From: Paucisalibacillus algeriensis
GTDB taxonomy: Bacteria; Bacillota; Bacilli; Bacillales; Amphibacillaceae
DNA length: 64,000 nt
Reading direction: 5' to 3'
Assembly: GCF_000577245.1 (NCBI RefSeq)
Contig: NZ_CBYO010000014.1
Location: forward strand, 454,524 to 518,523
Part shown: piece by piece, positions 53,369-63,610 of the stretch
Numbering within the stretch: position 1 is the stretch's first letter
How the letters are laid out: every line of letters starts with the position of its first letter
Notes under the pieces: model-generated
What the model was told of the DNA's origin: nothing
Seen by the model: the letters and a program-made list of their open reading frames with translations, nothing else
The model's database searches: none
Program-made: the position numbers and the translations under genes

Positions 53369-54120
53369 TTATCCACGAATGAATCCACCTTCAGAATGAA
53401 TTACCTGCCCAGTTACCCACTCAGCTTCATCACTCGCAAGAAAAGCTATAATTTTTGCTACATCATTCGGTGTTCCAATACGTCCCATAGGAAACTTGGG
53501 TAAAAGATGCTGTCTGATCTCATCAGTCATCCATGTAGAATCTGTCGGTCCAGGATTTACAGCATTTACTGTTATCCCGAGTGGTGCCAGTTCTTGTGAC
53601 AATGATCTTGAAAATGCTGATATTGCACCGTAGCTACATAGGCTAATTCTCCAGGCATTGGACCGATATCCTGACCAGATGTCATATTTATGATTCTACC
53701 AGCATCTAAATCATATGTTTCAAACCGGCGAGCAAATTCAACACAAAGAAGAAAACATGATCTCATATTAACTGTGTAATGATCGTCTAAAATTTTTGCA
53801 TTTAACTCCATATAACCATCACTTATTGAATGGGCAGCATTGTTAACCAATATCGAAGGCATCCCTAATCTTTCTGTAACAATATCAAAGATTTCTGAAG
53901 CAGCATTTATTTCTGATAAATCTATGTCCAATTCTTCACATCTGACACCCATACTAACAATCTCCCGATGAAAACTTTCGGTCCAATCCCTTTTAGAATT
54001 CCAGTGAGTAAAAAATATATCTATTCCTTGTGAAGCTAATTTACGGCAGATTGCTGTTCCGATATCCCTCGAATTACTACCTCCTGTTACGATTGCGATT
54101 TTATGTTGAGAATTATCCAT
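53369..54120 (-). pseudogene. short-chain dehydrogenase/reductase (3-oxoacyl-ACP reductase-like), frameshifted
   Basis: The frame from the ATG at 54120 (GGGGAACG site) has NAD-binding TGGSNSRDIG, LVNNAAHS, MRSCFLL and INMTSGQ, then LAYVAT, and leaves the SDR frame. The remainder continues in another frame from GAISAFSRSLSQELAPLGITVNAVNPG to EGGFIRG at 53369. Aligning the halves shows that the active site YVATK is cut: the bases read GCT AC then GGT, so four bases, including the Lys codon, are missing at 53629/53630. The catalytic lysine is therefore lost. It is 13 bp downstream of ytnP. Inactive unless the lesion is a sequence error. Confidence 0.9.
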
Positions 54121-54133
54121 AACGTTCCCCATT

Positions 54134-54988
54134 CTATTTATACTCGTATCGCTTTCTTTCAATCAGGTCAATTCGGTTGCCAGACTCATTAAACTTTATC
54201 GCTCGAAAATAGGCATCATGGTAAAACGTATACCAAGCCTGCTTACCATATCCATACTCCATCCACTTCTCCTTCTGATGAACAGAGGTAACAGGATAAT
54301 CATCATAGGCCATTGCCCATAATTTATTTTGATGGGCATTTGTTGGCATAATATCTGCCATATGGACAAAACATTCCTCATTATCCTCAAAAATAATAAT
54401 AGCGTGTCCATCACTATGTCCTCCTGTATGGATCATTTTCAGTCCTGGAACAACTTCGATTTCCTCTTGGAAAGGTTTTACCTGTTCCACTACAGGCTTC
54501 CAATTCATTTCCCAATATGTATTAACCGATCGAATATTTGGGTTTCGCATTTCATTCCACTCTACTTCTGAAGTGTATATGACAGCATTTTTAAATACGG
54601 ATTGGAAACCATCTCCTGATTTTGTTGTAAGTCCACAGGCATGGTCAAAATGTAAATGTGTCATGAGAACAATATCAATTTCATCTATTGTTAAATCTAA
54701 GTCTGCTAAAGAAGCTTCGATGGTGGACTCTTCCAGAACACCAAAATTTCTCAACTGTTTATCTGTTAATTTACCATTCCCTATACCAGAATCTATTAAT
54801 ATATTCTTCCCATCAATTTGAAGTAGTATCGGATCTGTTCGTAATTCTATTTGATTCTTTTCATTTGATGGATATTTTCTTCCCCATAATGCTTTTGGAA
54901 CAACCCCAAACATTGCCCCACCATCAAGATAGTTTACTCCCCCATTTAGCCATGTCAACGTAGCACGACCAACTTGTAATGCCTCCAT
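54134..54988 (-). CDS. ytnP: metallo-beta-lactamase-fold lactonase YtnP
   Basis: 284 residues from the ATG at 54988 behind GGGGAG. Very close in pattern to B. subtilis Ytn[26 protein letters not shown], metal motif [43 protein letters not shown] and FYHDAYFRA. YtnP-type enzymes open lactones and have been linked to quenching of streptomycete signals; AHL-type activity is inferred from the family. The broken SDR follows it on the same strand. Confidence 0.94.
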   Translation of the reverse strand: MEALQVGRATLTWLNGGVNYLDGGAMFGVVPKALWGRKYPSNEKNQIELRTDPILLQIDGKNILIDSGIGNGKLTDKQLRNFGVLEESTIEASLADLDLTIDEIDIVLMTHLHFDHACGLTTKSGDGFQSVFKNAVIYTSEVEWNEMRNPNIRSVNTYWEMNWKPVVEQVKPFQEEIEVVPGLKMIHTGGHSDGHAIIIFEDNEECFVHMADIMPTNAHQNKLWAMAYDDYPVTSVHQKEKWMEYGYGKQAWYTFYHDAYFRAIKFNESGNRIDLIERKRYEYK

Positions 54989-55075
54989 AAACAACTCCCC
55001 TTTCTCATATTTCTAGTGTATCGGATAGACAATCTTCCTGCAAACGCTATCATTCAGGCACAAAAAAAGAGGGCA

Positions 55076-55720
55076 TTATTCCCCTCTAAAAACAGCTTTA
55101 CAACGATATATTGGTTGTCCCTTAGCTGAAAACTTTTCTTCATATTCGGTCATAATATTCTCAGGATCATGTAGCTCATGCAAGTCCAGACTTACTTCCC
55201 TTAGTAGCATTTCGTATTCGGAAAAGCTAACTAACGAATATTCAAATAACCCTCTATTATCCGTTTTGAATATCAATTCCCCATCTTGTTGTAGAACATT
55301 TTCATACCGCTCTAAAAATGAGCGGGAAGTTAGTCGTCTCTTTTCATGGCGATTTTTCGGCCAAGGATCTGAGAAGTTTAAATAAACCGTTGATACCTCA
55401 TCTGTCATAAATATTTCATTTAGATTCTCTGCATTTTCTTGGATTAATCGGATATTGTTCTGGCCAGATTCTTGAACCTTTTGAGCAGCGGTTACGATTA
55501 CGCTCTTAGCAAGCTCAATACCAATAAAATTAATATCAGGAAATTGTTTGGCCATCCCAACGATGAATTGTCCCTTACCGGTTCCAATTTCAACATGGAT
55601 CGGGTTCTCATTTCCAAATAATTCTTGCCATTTATTTTTATAGTCACCAGGGTTAGGTATCACTAAATGTGCATTTTCTTGTAAAAAGTCATCCGCCCAA
55701 GGTTTATTACGTTGACGCAA
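55076..55720 (-). CDS. trmB: tRNA (guanine-N7)-methyltransferase TrmB
   Basis: 214 residues from a TTG at 55720 behind AGAGGTG; there is no ATG upstream of the conserved start MRQRNKPWADDFL. SAM motif VEIGTGKGQFIVGMA, FIGIELAKSV, and the family's NFSDPWPKNRHEKRRLT. It makes m7G46 in tRNA variable loops. A hairpin (GAGGG/CCCTC) overlapping the stop codon, with an A-run at 55062-55068, serves as terminator. Confidence 0.97.
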   Translation of the reverse strand: MRQRNKPWADDFLQENAHLVIPNPGDYKNKWQELFGNENPIHVEIGTGKGQFIVGMAKQFPDINFIGIELAKSVIVTAAQKVQESGQNNIRLIQENAENLNEIFMTDEVSTVYLNFSDPWPKNRHEKRRLTSRSFLERYENVLQQDGELIFKTDNRGLFEYSLVSFSEYEMLLREVSLDLHELHDPENIMTEYEEKFSAKGQPIYRCKAVFRGE

Positions 55721-55795
55721 ATTATTGCACCTCTTTCTCTAAGCTTTACATATTTTAGTTAAGTTATCGAATACTAACAAGTGAGGTGAATTCAC

Positions 55796-56083
55796 ATGTC
55801 ATTAACAGTAAATCATCAACTAGAATTATTGATGGATTTATTAGATGAGCAACAATCAGAGTGCTGTGCTCAAGTTTCTGAATATCAGCAAATTAAACGA
55901 TTAGTAAAATCAATGATGGCAAATAACACAATAACAGATGAACAACTACTACAGTTACTTCCCGAGATTTACAACTACGGTAGACAAGGTGAAAGCGTAC
56001 AAAACCAGGAAGAACATATTACGACAAATAAAGATAATATAAATAATTGGATAAGTGCAATAGAACAAACAAACTTACAATAA
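55796..56083 (+). CDS. ytzH: YtzH-like protein
   Basis: 95 residues from the ATG at 55796 behind GTGAGGTGA. Helical, hydrophilic, with ECCAQVSEYQQIKRLVKSMM and NYGRQGE matching the YtzH family found between trmB and ytmP in Bacillus. Function unknown. Its last 9 bp overlap the end of the convergent ytmP gene. Confidence 0.88.
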   Translation: MSLTVNHQLELLMDLLDEQQSECCAQVSEYQQIKRLVKSMMANNTITDEQLLQLLPEIYNYGRQGESVQNQEEHITTNKDNINNWISAIEQTNLQ

Positions 56084-56884
56084 TCTCATTTGAATATTTA
56101 ATTCTCGTAAAGAAACAAGAAGTTCTTCATACTTATCATGTTCATTACGCTCAAAATGAAAAGCTAAATAAGATAGAGCATCAGCAATTAGATACCAATA
56201 CATTCGAATTAAGAACTGGTTATCAAGTTCAACTCCATAGTTTGTTAACCAGTTTTTCCAATTTTCTTTTGGAATATAGGAATTCAGTACCTTACCATAA
56301 TCTGCAATAGGATCCGCTATCATGGCATTATCCCAGTCAATTAAAAATAATTGATTATCATCTGTAAGAAGTAAATTATGATGGTTCATATCCCCGTGAC
56401 AGACTGTTTGCTTTTGTTGCCTAGCAACAGCTAAGTATTTATTTAAATAGGAAAGCCCGTCTGTAATTTCTATTGATGCATGTCGAATTTGATTTGCAGT
56501 TAAGCGCTTTTCGATCGAATGAATACAATCATCTGCCGTGATGGGCTTCTTCCCTAAACGTAAAAGCATATGCAATAATTCTGTGGAATGGTGAATTTTA
56601 TGAAGAAGATCAGCGACACGTTGATGCTGCATTTCAACTGGTTTTAATTCTCTTCCTTCTAGCCACTTTTGTGCCGTTACGACATCTCCATTATGCATCC
56701 TCTTTGTCCAAACTAACTTAGGTACAATACCTTCAGCTGATAAAACTGCCAAAAAAGGTGATGAATTTCGTTTAAGAAATAATTGCTTTGATTCTTTCTT
56801 TGCAAAATAGGCCTCACCTGTTAACCCACCAGCTGGCGTAATATCCCAATCTTCATCTAATACTTTCTTAAACCATTCCATCAT
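56075..56884 (-). CDS. ytmP: choline kinase/APH-like phosphotransferase YtmP
   Basis: 269 residues from the ATG at 56884 (GAGGAATGC; second ATG at 56881). Kinase fold: GGLTGEAYFAKKESKQLFLKR nucleotide-binding part, catalytic VCHGDMNHHNLLL, and metal-binding LIDWDNAMIADP. Family: aminoglycoside/choline phosphotransferases; natural substrate not established. Same order trmB-ytzH-ytmP as in B. subtilis. Confidence 0.92.
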   Translation of the reverse strand: MMEWFKKVLDEDWDITPAGGLTGEAYFAKKESKQLFLKRNSSPFLAVLSAEGIVPKLVWTKRMHNGDVVTAQKWLEGRELKPVEMQHQRVADLLHKIHHSTELLHMLLRLGKKPITADDCIHSIEKRLTANQIRHASIEITDGLSYLNKYLAVARQQKQTVCHGDMNHHNLLLTDDNQLFLIDWDNAMIADPIADYGKVLNSYIPKENWKNWLTNYGVELDNQFLIRMYWYLIADALSYLAFHFERNEHDKYEELLVSLRELNIQMRLL

Positions 56885-56978
56885 GCATTCCTCAAATCAC
56901 AAGATTTATCTCTAATTAAAAACAAACATGTTAATAGATTATCGAATTATTACATTATTTTCAAGATGTCTATGAAAT

Positions 56979-57914
56979 TTAATTTCCAAAATCAGACCCC
57001 ATTATTTGGGTTTCCTGTATACTTTTACTAATGAAACAGGATTGACATGAATCGGTTTGGCCATCAACCTGATATGAAATGGGATAATTTGTACGAATCG
57101 ATATCGTTTCGACATGGTGAATATCAACTTCTTTAAACATAACATGCTTACCAGTAAAAACGGTTATAAAGAGTCCTAAGATTTTCCACTTAGAAATACC
57201 ATGGATAATTAAAACCGGGATCACACTAGGCTGTATTTTAGCTGATGGGATAATTTTCATACCGCCGCCATAATATTGATGATTAGCAATCGTTACCATC
57301 CAGCAATCTTCAATTATTTGTTTATTTCCATCCATAACAACCTCAACCTGGAACGGTCTAAATTTAAATAATACTTGTATAAGTGCAATAACATAACTTA
57401 ACGTTCCAAGCCTTAGAGTGTTTAATATATTTTTATAACTGGATTGATTAGCTTGTTTTGCTATCTCCGCATCGAAACCAAAACCAATACTGTTAATAAA
57501 ACTTCTATGGTTATCACCATCAAAAAAATAGTTCCCTTTCCAGTATAGGATACCTTGCTTTTCTCTCATTATTTTCTTCAAAATAGTGAGCGGGGAACCT
57601 TTTATTCTACAGCCTCTGCCAAAGTCATTACCTGAACCACCTGCGATAAAACTAATAGGCACCTGAGTATCCCCCAAACCATTGATAACTTCATGTACGG
57701 TCCCGTCTCCACCAATAATAATTATTGATTTAAGATCTTCATTATTTTCAACCATAATTTGGTTGGCGATTTCCTCCGCATGTCCTGGATATTGTGTTAA
57801 ATAAAGCCTGCTTGATATGTTTTGATAAAGTTTACTTTTCTCGAGCTTCTTAAATATTTTTAATCCTCGTCCATTACCAGCTACTGGATTTACAATAAAG
57901 ATATACATTTTCAT
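56979..57914 (-). CDS. ytlR: diacylglycerol/lipid kinase family protein (YtlR)
   Basis: 311 residues from the ATG at 57914 (GAGGATGA), overlapping the ytlQ stop by ATGA. DAG kinase catalytic domain: IVNPVAGNGRG, IIIGGDGTVHEVINGL, IAGGSGNDFGR and NSIGFGFDAEIAK. Such enzymes phosphorylate lipid acceptors with ATP at the membrane. Last gene of the murJ-rsuA-ytlP-ytlQ-ytlR run. Confidence 0.93.
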   Translation of the reverse strand: MKMYIFIVNPVAGNGRGLKIFKKLEKSKLYQNISSRLYLTQYPGHAEEIANQIMVENNEDLKSIIIIGGDGTVHEVINGLGDTQVPISFIAGGSGNDFGRGCRIKGSPLTILKKIMREKQGILYWKGNYFFDGDNHRSFINSIGFGFDAEIAKQANQSSYKNILNTLRLGTLSYVIALIQVLFKFRPFQVEVVMDGNKQIIEDCWMVTIANHQYYGGGMKIIPSAKIQPSVIPVLIIHGISKWKILGLFITVFTGKHVMFKEVDIHHVETISIRTNYPISYQVDGQTDSCQSCFISKSIQETQIMGSDFGN

Positions 57915-58834
57915 TCATCCTCTTCTATGAATGAAAATCCATTTTGTTCTTCATCTTCTTCCCACTCAGGGCGCTTCACATAATGAGATTGGCAATGCTT
58001 TAATATGGCTTCTGCAGCTTTTAATTGGTTACCCTTAAGCGGTGAGACTAATGAACGCTTTTCTTGAAACCATTTTTCGTAATCTTGTTTACCTACTATT
58101 CTAGTTTTATATGGTTCAGAAAGAAAATTAATGATATTTGTACGAGAAAGAACAATCTTTTCTATCGGAAAGTTTATATCATGTTTTTCAAGAATACCCT
58201 TCAGAATTCTTTCAGACCGTTTTAAGGCAAACATAGGACTTAAACGTTTCGTCTGTTTGTTATCCTTCTCGTATACCCAACTTCGATCGTCAGATGCAGT
58301 TATAACGGTATCTGGATTATCTTCTAATAAATAGATAACTTCGATACCTAAAGGACTAATGAGAATAATTTCTCCCTCAATAGGTGCGTTCCGAAGTTCG
58401 AAGATTGGATAATACATGAGCAAATAGGTGTCTGGAAATCGCTTCAGAAAATATTGTAAAGTCTTATCCGAGTAATACTTTTTATCCACAAAAGATACAT
58501 TAGAAATCGTAGATGTAGCCCACTTAAATTGAAAAGGAAGTAAATGTTCTAAAAAATAACGCTTAAGGTCATCCTCGGTTTTCGGAATGACTACTTCCTT
58601 TTCCACTTCTACATCTGGTTTTTCTAGATGCTTTCTCCCAAATAGTGATTTCCACCTAGATTCTTTTGGAGCCTCCTCCTTTGCCACTGGACCCGTTAGT
58701 GGTTCATGATTACTCCAAAGATAATGTATCCTATTCCAGTTATCTTGTTTCAAGCGAATATATTGGCTTGGATATCTATAAATATCCCATTCATAACGGG
58801 TAATATAATTTTGCAGCTTAATTAATTGGGCCAA
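57911..58834 (-). CDS. ytlQ: uncharacterised protein YtlQ
   Basis: 307 residues from a TTG at 58834 behind AAGGGGGT. N-terminal part has LQNYITRYEWDIYRYPSQYI. A charged middle, a nuclease-like alpha/beta stretch (IEGEIILISPLGIEVIYLLE, DRSWVYEKD) and an acidic C-terminus. Position between ytlP and ytlR and length agree with B. subtilis YtlQ. No function assigned; the resemblance of the middle to NERD-type domains is weak. Confidence 0.82.
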   Translation of the reverse strand: MAQLIKLQNYITRYEWDIYRYPSQYIRLKQDNWNRIHYLWSNHEPLTGPVAKEEAPKESRWKSLFGRKHLEKPDVEVEKEVVIPKTEDDLKRYFLEHLLPFQFKWATSTISNVSFVDKKYYSDKTLQYFLKRFPDTYLLMYYPIFELRNAPIEGEIILISPLGIEVIYLLEDNPDTVITASDDRSWVYEKDNKQTKRLSPMFALKRSERILKGILEKHDINFPIEKIVLSRTNIINFLSEPYKTRIVGKQDYEKWFQEKRSLVSPLKGNQLKAAEAILKHCQSHYVKRPEWEEDEEQNGFSFIEEDE

Positions 58835-58838
58835 CCGA

Positions 58839-59402
58839 TTACCCCCTTAAATAAAAAGTTTCTACTCTCTCATACTTTGGAGTTTTTGAAGGAAAGATTT
58901 GATATAAAACAAATGATTCTATATCCATGTGAAAATTCTCCGCACCATAGATATCCTTAATATCTTTTAACTTTTCAGTATGTTCCTGTGAACCATTCCA
59001 CTTTTTAGCTAATGTGATATGTGGTCGATATGGTCTATTTTCTTTTGTAAATCCTATCGATGTAGCTACTAGTTCTACTTTTTTATAAAGTTCCTCTATA
59101 TAATTGTTTTTCTCTACACCAGCCCATAAGACACGAGGATTTTCATGTTTTCCGAACGTACCAATTGAACCAACCGTTACAGAAAATTCGGGGTGTACTA
59201 TAGAACGTAAAGACCCCCTCAACTTCTCAAGACTATCTTCTTCCACTGCACCTAAAAATTTTAGCGTAATATGCAAATCCGCTTTATGTGGCCAAATTTT
59301 ATAAGAAAGTTTTTCTTGCAATTGCTCTTGCCAAATTAGAAATTCTTCTTTTAACTCATCGGTAACAGGTATAGCAATAAAGTAATGTGGTGTTTGACCC
59401 AT
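58839..59402 (-). CDS. thpR: RNA 2',3'-cyclic phosphodiesterase (2H family, YtlP)
   Basis: 187 residues from the ATG at 59402 behind GAGGGAT. Both 2H phosphoesterase motifs are present: LHITLKFLG and RPYRPHITLAK. The family opens 2',3'-cyclic phosphates on RNA (historically 2'-5' RNA ligase). It lies 9 bp from rsuA and 4 bp from ytlQ, so cotranscribed. Confidence 0.94.
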   Translation of the reverse strand: MGQTPHYFIAIPVTDELKEEFLIWQEQLQEKLSYKIWPHKADLHITLKFLGAVEEDSLEKLRGSLRSIVHPEFSVTVGSIGTFGKHENPRVLWAGVEKNNYIEELYKKVELVATSIGFTKENRPYRPHITLAKKWNGSQEHTEKLKDIKDIYGAENFHMDIESFVLYQIFPSKTPKYERVETFYLRG

Positions 59403-59411
59403 CTATATCCC

Positions 59412-60125
59412 TCATTTAATAGATTTACAATAAGAAAGCTCTTCTGAATTTAATTCACGGTATGTTCCTAATTTTAAAGATTGATCTAGTTCTAGCTCTC
59501 CCATGGATAGCCTTTTCAAGTAAACAACTTTCTTCCCCACTGCTTCAAACATACGCTTCACTTGGTGAAATTTCCCTTCGGTTATTGTTACTTCTATTTC
59601 AGACTGGCTACCAGCAGAAAGGATATTGAGAGTTGCAGGTTTTGTTTTATAACCATCCTCTAGCAATACACCAGCCGCAAATGCCAGAACATCCTCATCC
59701 GTTACGTTACCCGAAATTTTAGCATAATATGTTTTTCCAACATCCTTTTTCGGTGATAAAAGCTGATGTGCAAGCTGACCATCATTCGTGATCAATAGAA
59801 GTCCCTCAGTATCCTTATCCAACCTACCTACAGGAAAAGGCTTGTAATGCTGAAATTCTGGAGCTAATAAATCGATAACTGTTTTATCATACTGATCATC
59901 CGTTGCCGAAATAACACCGGGTGGTTTATGCATCATTAAATAAATATAAGGTTTGTATTTCACAACATTTTCTCCGACCATTATCAAATCTTTTTCTGGG
60001 TTAACTTTTTGACCACTATCTCTCACAATAGTCTCATTAACGGTTACAGATTTGCTTTTTACTAAGGCTTTAACGTCTTTCCTTGATCCATAGCCCATAT
60101 TCGAAAGTAACTTATCGATTCTCAC
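59412..60125 (-). CDS. rsuA: 16S rRNA pseudouridine(516) synthase, RsuA family
   Basis: 237 residues from a GTG at 60125 behind TAGGTGG. N-terminal S4 domain (MRIDKLLSNMGYGSRKDVK...) and RluB/RsuA catalytic domain with VGRLDKDTEGLLLITND, where the Asp after RL is the nucleophile. It modifies U516 of small-subunit rRNA. It lies 8 bp downstream of murJ. Confidence 0.95.
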   Translation of the reverse strand: MRIDKLLSNMGYGSRKDVKALVKSKSVTVNETIVRDSGQKVNPEKDLIMVGENVVKYKPYIYLMMHKPPGVISATDDQYDKTVIDLLAPEFQHYKPFPVGRLDKDTEGLLLITNDGQLAHQLLSPKKDVGKTYYAKISGNVTDEDVLAFAAGVLLEDGYKTKPATLNILSAGSQSEIEVTITEGKFHQVKRMFEAVGKKVVYLKRLSMGELELDQSLKLGTYRELNSEELSYCKSIK

Positions 60126-60133
60126 TTTACCAC

Positions 60134-61753
60134 CTACTTAAAAATCTTTCCTAGTATTCGCACACGGTCTCCTAATACTCTTTCTAATAATGTGGACTTG
60201 TATGCAAACCATAGATAAACATACCCACCAAAGCCCACTCCGAGGATTAGCATTAGCATTAGCCCTAACCTTGAATCTTCATAAGGGAAAATAAATCCTA
60301 GTACAAACTTCAATATTAGTACCACAATCCACATAAACAGAACAAATATAACAATCAAAATGGTACGTTTAATAAGCTGCCTGAATGGAAATTCAACTGA
60401 TTTTTTTATCCATAATAGATTTAAAAACACTGCTAAACCAACACCAATTGCTGTAGCAAAAATAGACCCTTTTGCTCCGAACCAATGGATAAATTGGATA
60501 TTAAATAAGATTTTAAATAATAATCCCGCACATAAATTAATTACTGCATTATTTTGCTGGTTAATTCCTTGAAGAACTGCAGCAGTTACACTAAGTAATG
60601 CAAACAATATACCGACAGGCGCATACCAACCTAATAAAGCTCCTGTCTCATCAATATTATTTAAATTATATAACGTTCCGTATGCCTCTCTTGAGAGCAT
60701 CGATAACCCAAACGAGGCAGGGATAACTAACACAAGGATTATTTGTAAAGCTTGATTAATTTGATTAATTAACTGCGGTCTTTGTCCTTGAGTAAAGGAA
60801 GACGTAAGAACAGGCATTACTGCTAAGGATAATCCAGTAGCAAGTGTTACCGGAATAATAACTAGTTTATGTGATAATGTATAAATCGAGCCTAGTAAAG
60901 CCGTTGCAATCTTTTCCTGATCAATATCAGCCATTGCACGAAGAAACGTAAAGTTATCCACCAATTGAAACATTGGTATTGCAATAGATACGATGACAAA
61001 CGGTCCTGCATAACGGAATAACTCTGTTAGTAATTCTTTTTTTGGTATATCATGTGTATATTTTTGTTGCACTATATTCTTATCTAAGTGTGGTTTGCGT
61101 TTTTTCCAATAGGCTAATAAGACGACATAAGAGGCAATTGCACCAATAAATGCTGCAAATGTTGCAAATCCAACTGCAGTTGTTACTGACCCATTAAAAA
61201 TATTAAGGATAACAAATACTGCAATTAAGAGGAATATAATACGCACTATCTGTTCAATAACTTGTGATACAGCAGTTGGCCCCATAGATTGGTGCCCTTG
61301 AAAGAACCCACGTAAGATACTCATAGAAGGCGTAATAATTAATGCAAAACTAACCATCCGAATAACCATCGTGACATCTTCCACACTAATTGGTAAATCA
61401 TTATCAATAATAATTTGATTTGCTATAAACTCAGAACTAAAGAATAATGCTAAAAAGGTAATGATACCTGTTAAGGCCATTATTGACATCCCGGTCTTAA
61501 ACATTCTCATCCCTGTATAATAGTCACCTAAAGAATTATATTTGGAGACAAATTTCGAGACAGCCAATGGAACTCCGACTGTAGCAACTGTAACTAATAT
61601 ACTATATGGTAGGTAAGCAAATTGATATAATGTCACACCATCTGCCCCAACCATAGCATTAAACGGTATTACATATATCATCCCTAAAAACTTCGATAAA
61701 AAGGAGGCTGCTGTTAACAGAAAAGCGCCTCTAACGATCGTTGACTTCGACAT
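60134..61753 (-). CDS. murJ: lipid II flippase MurJ (YtgP), MOP superfamily
   Basis: 539 residues from the ATG at 61753 (AGGTGAA). Fourteen or so membrane helices, starting IVRGAFLLTAASFLSKFLGMIYVIPF. Arg/Lys residues line the early helices (SKFVSKYNSLGDYYTGMRMFK). B. subtilis YtgP, at the same locus, is the MurJ flippase that exports lipid II. First gene of a five-gene run with short gaps; divergent from ytfP. Confidence 0.92.
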   Translation of the reverse strand: MSKSTIVRGAFLLTAASFLSKFLGMIYVIPFNAMVGADGVTLYQFAYLPYSILVTVATVGVPLAVSKFVSKYNSLGDYYTGMRMFKTGMSIMALTGIITFLALFFSSEFIANQIIIDNDLPISVEDVTMVIRMVSFALIITPSMSILRGFFQGHQSMGPTAVSQVIEQIVRIIFLLIAVFVILNIFNGSVTTAVGFATFAAFIGAIASYVVLLAYWKKRKPHLDKNIVQQKYTHDIPKKELLTELFRYAGPFVIVSIAIPMFQLVDNFTFLRAMADIDQEKIATALLGSIYTLSHKLVIIPVTLATGLSLAVMPVLTSSFTQGQRPQLINQINQALQIILVLVIPASFGLSMLSREAYGTLYNLNNIDETGALLGWYAPVGILFALLSVTAAVLQGINQQNNAVINLCAGLLFKILFNIQFIHWFGAKGSIFATAIGVGLAVFLNLLWIKKSVEFPFRQLIKRTILIVIFVLFMWIVVLILKFVLGFIFPYEDSRLGLMLMLILGVGFGGYVYLWFAYKSTLLERVLGDRVRILGKIFK

Positions 61754-61923
61754 TTTTTCACCTGCATCTACAATTAAAATATTACATTAAGCCTATTTTA
61801 TCACACTACTGGTTACTTAGATAACCATATATACCCATGAGGAAAGAACACCGAATTTTATGCCTAATAATGGTGTATATGCAGTAGGAAGTGGTAAAAT
61901 ACTTCTGAAAGGAATGAGTAAGC

Positions 61924-63192
61924 TTGATATATGATGTAATTGTAATTGGTGGTGGACCTTCAGGATTAATGGCTTCCATTGCTGCAGCCGAACACGGTGG
62001 GAAAACCATGCTAATTGAAAAAGGAAACAAATTAGGAAAAAAACTGGCCATTTCTGGTGGGGGACGTTGTAATGTGACCAATCGGTTACCACAAGATGAG
62101 GTAATAAAACATATTCCCGGGAATGGTCGTTTTCTATATAGTGCATTTTCTGTTTTCAATAACTATGATATTATCGACTTCTTTGAAGGTATGGGAGTTG
62201 CATTAAAGGAAGAAGACCATGGCCGCATGTTCCCAGTTTCCAACTCCGCGAAAACCGTTGTAAATGCCTTAATTAATAAAATGGATGAGCTGAACGTGAA
62301 TGTTCAATTGAACACTACTGTCAAGGCAATTCACTTCGATGATAAAAACCATACGATTGTCCTTAATGATGGAGAAAAGATCAATACAAAATCAGTTGTT
62401 ATTGCGGTTGGTGGTAAAGCAGTTCCCCATACGGGATCTACAGGTGATGGATATGTTTGGGCAAAAAAAGCTGGACATACTATCACCGAACTATATCCGA
62501 CTGAAGTCGCATTGACCTCAAATGAGGAATTTATAAAACAAAAGACTCTACAAGGACTCTCGTTAAGAGATGTGGCATTATCGGTATTAAATGCAAAGAA
62601 GAAACCAATCATCACCCATAAAATGGATATGATTTTTACACATTTTGGCGTCTCAGGGCCTGCAGTATTGCGTTGTTCTCAGTTTGTTGTGAAGGAAATC
62701 ATGAAAGGTAATAAGAAAGTAACCATGCATCTGGATGTATTACCAGAAGAACATGAAGAACAACTATTGCAAGAAATTTCCTCATCATTGGAACAAAATC
62801 CAAAAAAAGCTGTGAAAAATCTGCTAAAAGGCATTGTTCCTGAAAGATTCCTAGCATTTGTCTTAGATAAAAATGGCGTTCCAGAAGATTTAAAGGCAGC
62901 CAATCTTGGAAAAGATACATTACGATCCATTGTACAAGATTTTAAAAACTTCACTTTTCTGGTGAATGGATCTTTACCATTAGAGAAAGCATTTGTAACT
63001 GGTGGTGGGGTTTCCATTAAAGAAATTGTACCGAATACAATGCAATCAAAAATGATGGGGCGCTTATTCTTCTGCGGAGAAATTTTAGATATACATGGTT
63101 ATACTGGAGGGTATAATATAACTTCTGCACTTGTAACTGGAAGACTCGCAGGAATGAATGCCGCATTTGAAGCATCTTATACTGGTATTTGA
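61924..63192 (+). CDS. ytfP: BaiN/HI0933-family flavoprotein YtfP
   Basis: 422 residues from a TTG at 61924 (AAAGGA at 10-base spacing); no ATG precedes the FAD fold. Rossmann [74 protein letters not shown] and [20 protein letters not shown](P)/FAD-dependent oxidoreductase of unknown substrate. Same position relative to murJ as in B. subtilis. Confidence 0.94.
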   Translation: MIYDVIVIGGGPSGLMASIAAAEHGGKTMLIEKGNKLGKKLAISGGGRCNVTNRLPQDEVIKHIPGNGRFLYSAFSVFNNYDIIDFFEGMGVALKEEDHGRMFPVSNSAKTVVNALINKMDELNVNVQLNTTVKAIHFDDKNHTIVLNDGEKINTKSVVIAVGGKAVPHTGSTGDGYVWAKKAGHTITELYPTEVALTSNEEFIKQKTLQGLSLRDVALSVLNAKKKPIITHKMDMIFTHFGVSGPAVLRCSQFVVKEIMKGNKKVTMHLDVLPEEHEEQLLQEISSSLEQNPKKAVKNLLKGIVPERFLAFVLDKNGVPEDLKAANLGKDTLRSIVQDFKNFTFLVNGSLPLEKAFVTGGGVSIKEIVPNTMQSKMMGRLFFCGEILDIHGYTGGYNITSALVTGRLAGMNAAFEASYTGI

Positions 63193-63275
63193 TTCCTCTT
63201 ATCTTTTCATAAAATTGTGGAACTCTATAAAATGTATGGGGGACAAATATGGCACAAAGAAAGGGTTGGTTTTGA

Positions 63276-63464
63276 ATGCAAACAAAAGGCAAATGGTTGC
63301 CAATTCTTGCATCAGTTGGTGTAGGTGCGGCTACTTACTATACCATGAGAAAGAACAACCAAAATCTTGGCCAAACTGTTGCGAAAATGGTTCCATTTTT
63401 CACTGGAATGCGTGGCGGCAGTGGAAATAACTCTGGTAAGCTTGGACCATTCGGAATGGCATAA
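63276..63464 (+). CDS. small protein, possibly DUF3918/YrzQ-like
   Basis: 62 residues from the ATG at 63276, with an AAAGGG site at long spacing. N-terminal hydrophobic ILASVGVGAATYYTM, then a Gly/Asn/Ser-rich C-terminus. The short hydrophobic Gly-Ala start recalls YrzQ (DUF3918). It has its own terminator. Family call is tentative. Confidence 0.68.
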   Translation: MQTKGKWLPILASVGVGAATYYTMRKNNQNLGQTVAKMVPFFTGMRGGSGNNSGKLGPFGMA

Positions 63465-63467
63465 TAG

Positions 63468-63496
63468 AAAGCGCACCTATTGGGTGCGCTTTTCTG
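63468..63496 (+). terminator. terminator of the small ORF at 63276
   Basis: AAAGCGCACC (63468-63477) pairs with GGGTGCGCTTT (63482-63492), followed by TCTGTTT. Confidence 0.85.
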
Positions 63497-63520
63497 TTTA
63501 CTTGTTATGGTGTTATGTGT

Positions 63521-63583
63521 TTCGGGCTCATGCTTCAATGTTTCGAGCACATGCTCTGTTGTATTTTCTCCATACATCTTTAC
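63521..63583 (+). repeat. second locus of the 21-bp repeat (two clear units, one decayed)
   Basis: Units at 63521-63541 and 63542-63562 share TTCGRGCNCATGCT at their start; a third at 63563 keeps only CATACA. Period 21 and the placement of CATG at position 9 are the same as at 37930-38055. Confidence 0.65.
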
Positions 63584-63610
63584 ATCAATTTAACCTTTCA
63601 AACAACAAAA

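Noticed and set aside
53369..53602. Separate 77-residue dehydrogenase gene
   Set aside because: It is the C-terminal half of the frameshifted SDR and lacks a plausible start signal.
57911..58834. NERD nuclease-like domain in YtlQ
   Set aside because: Only a vague alpha/beta resemblance; no catalytic motif can be pointed to.
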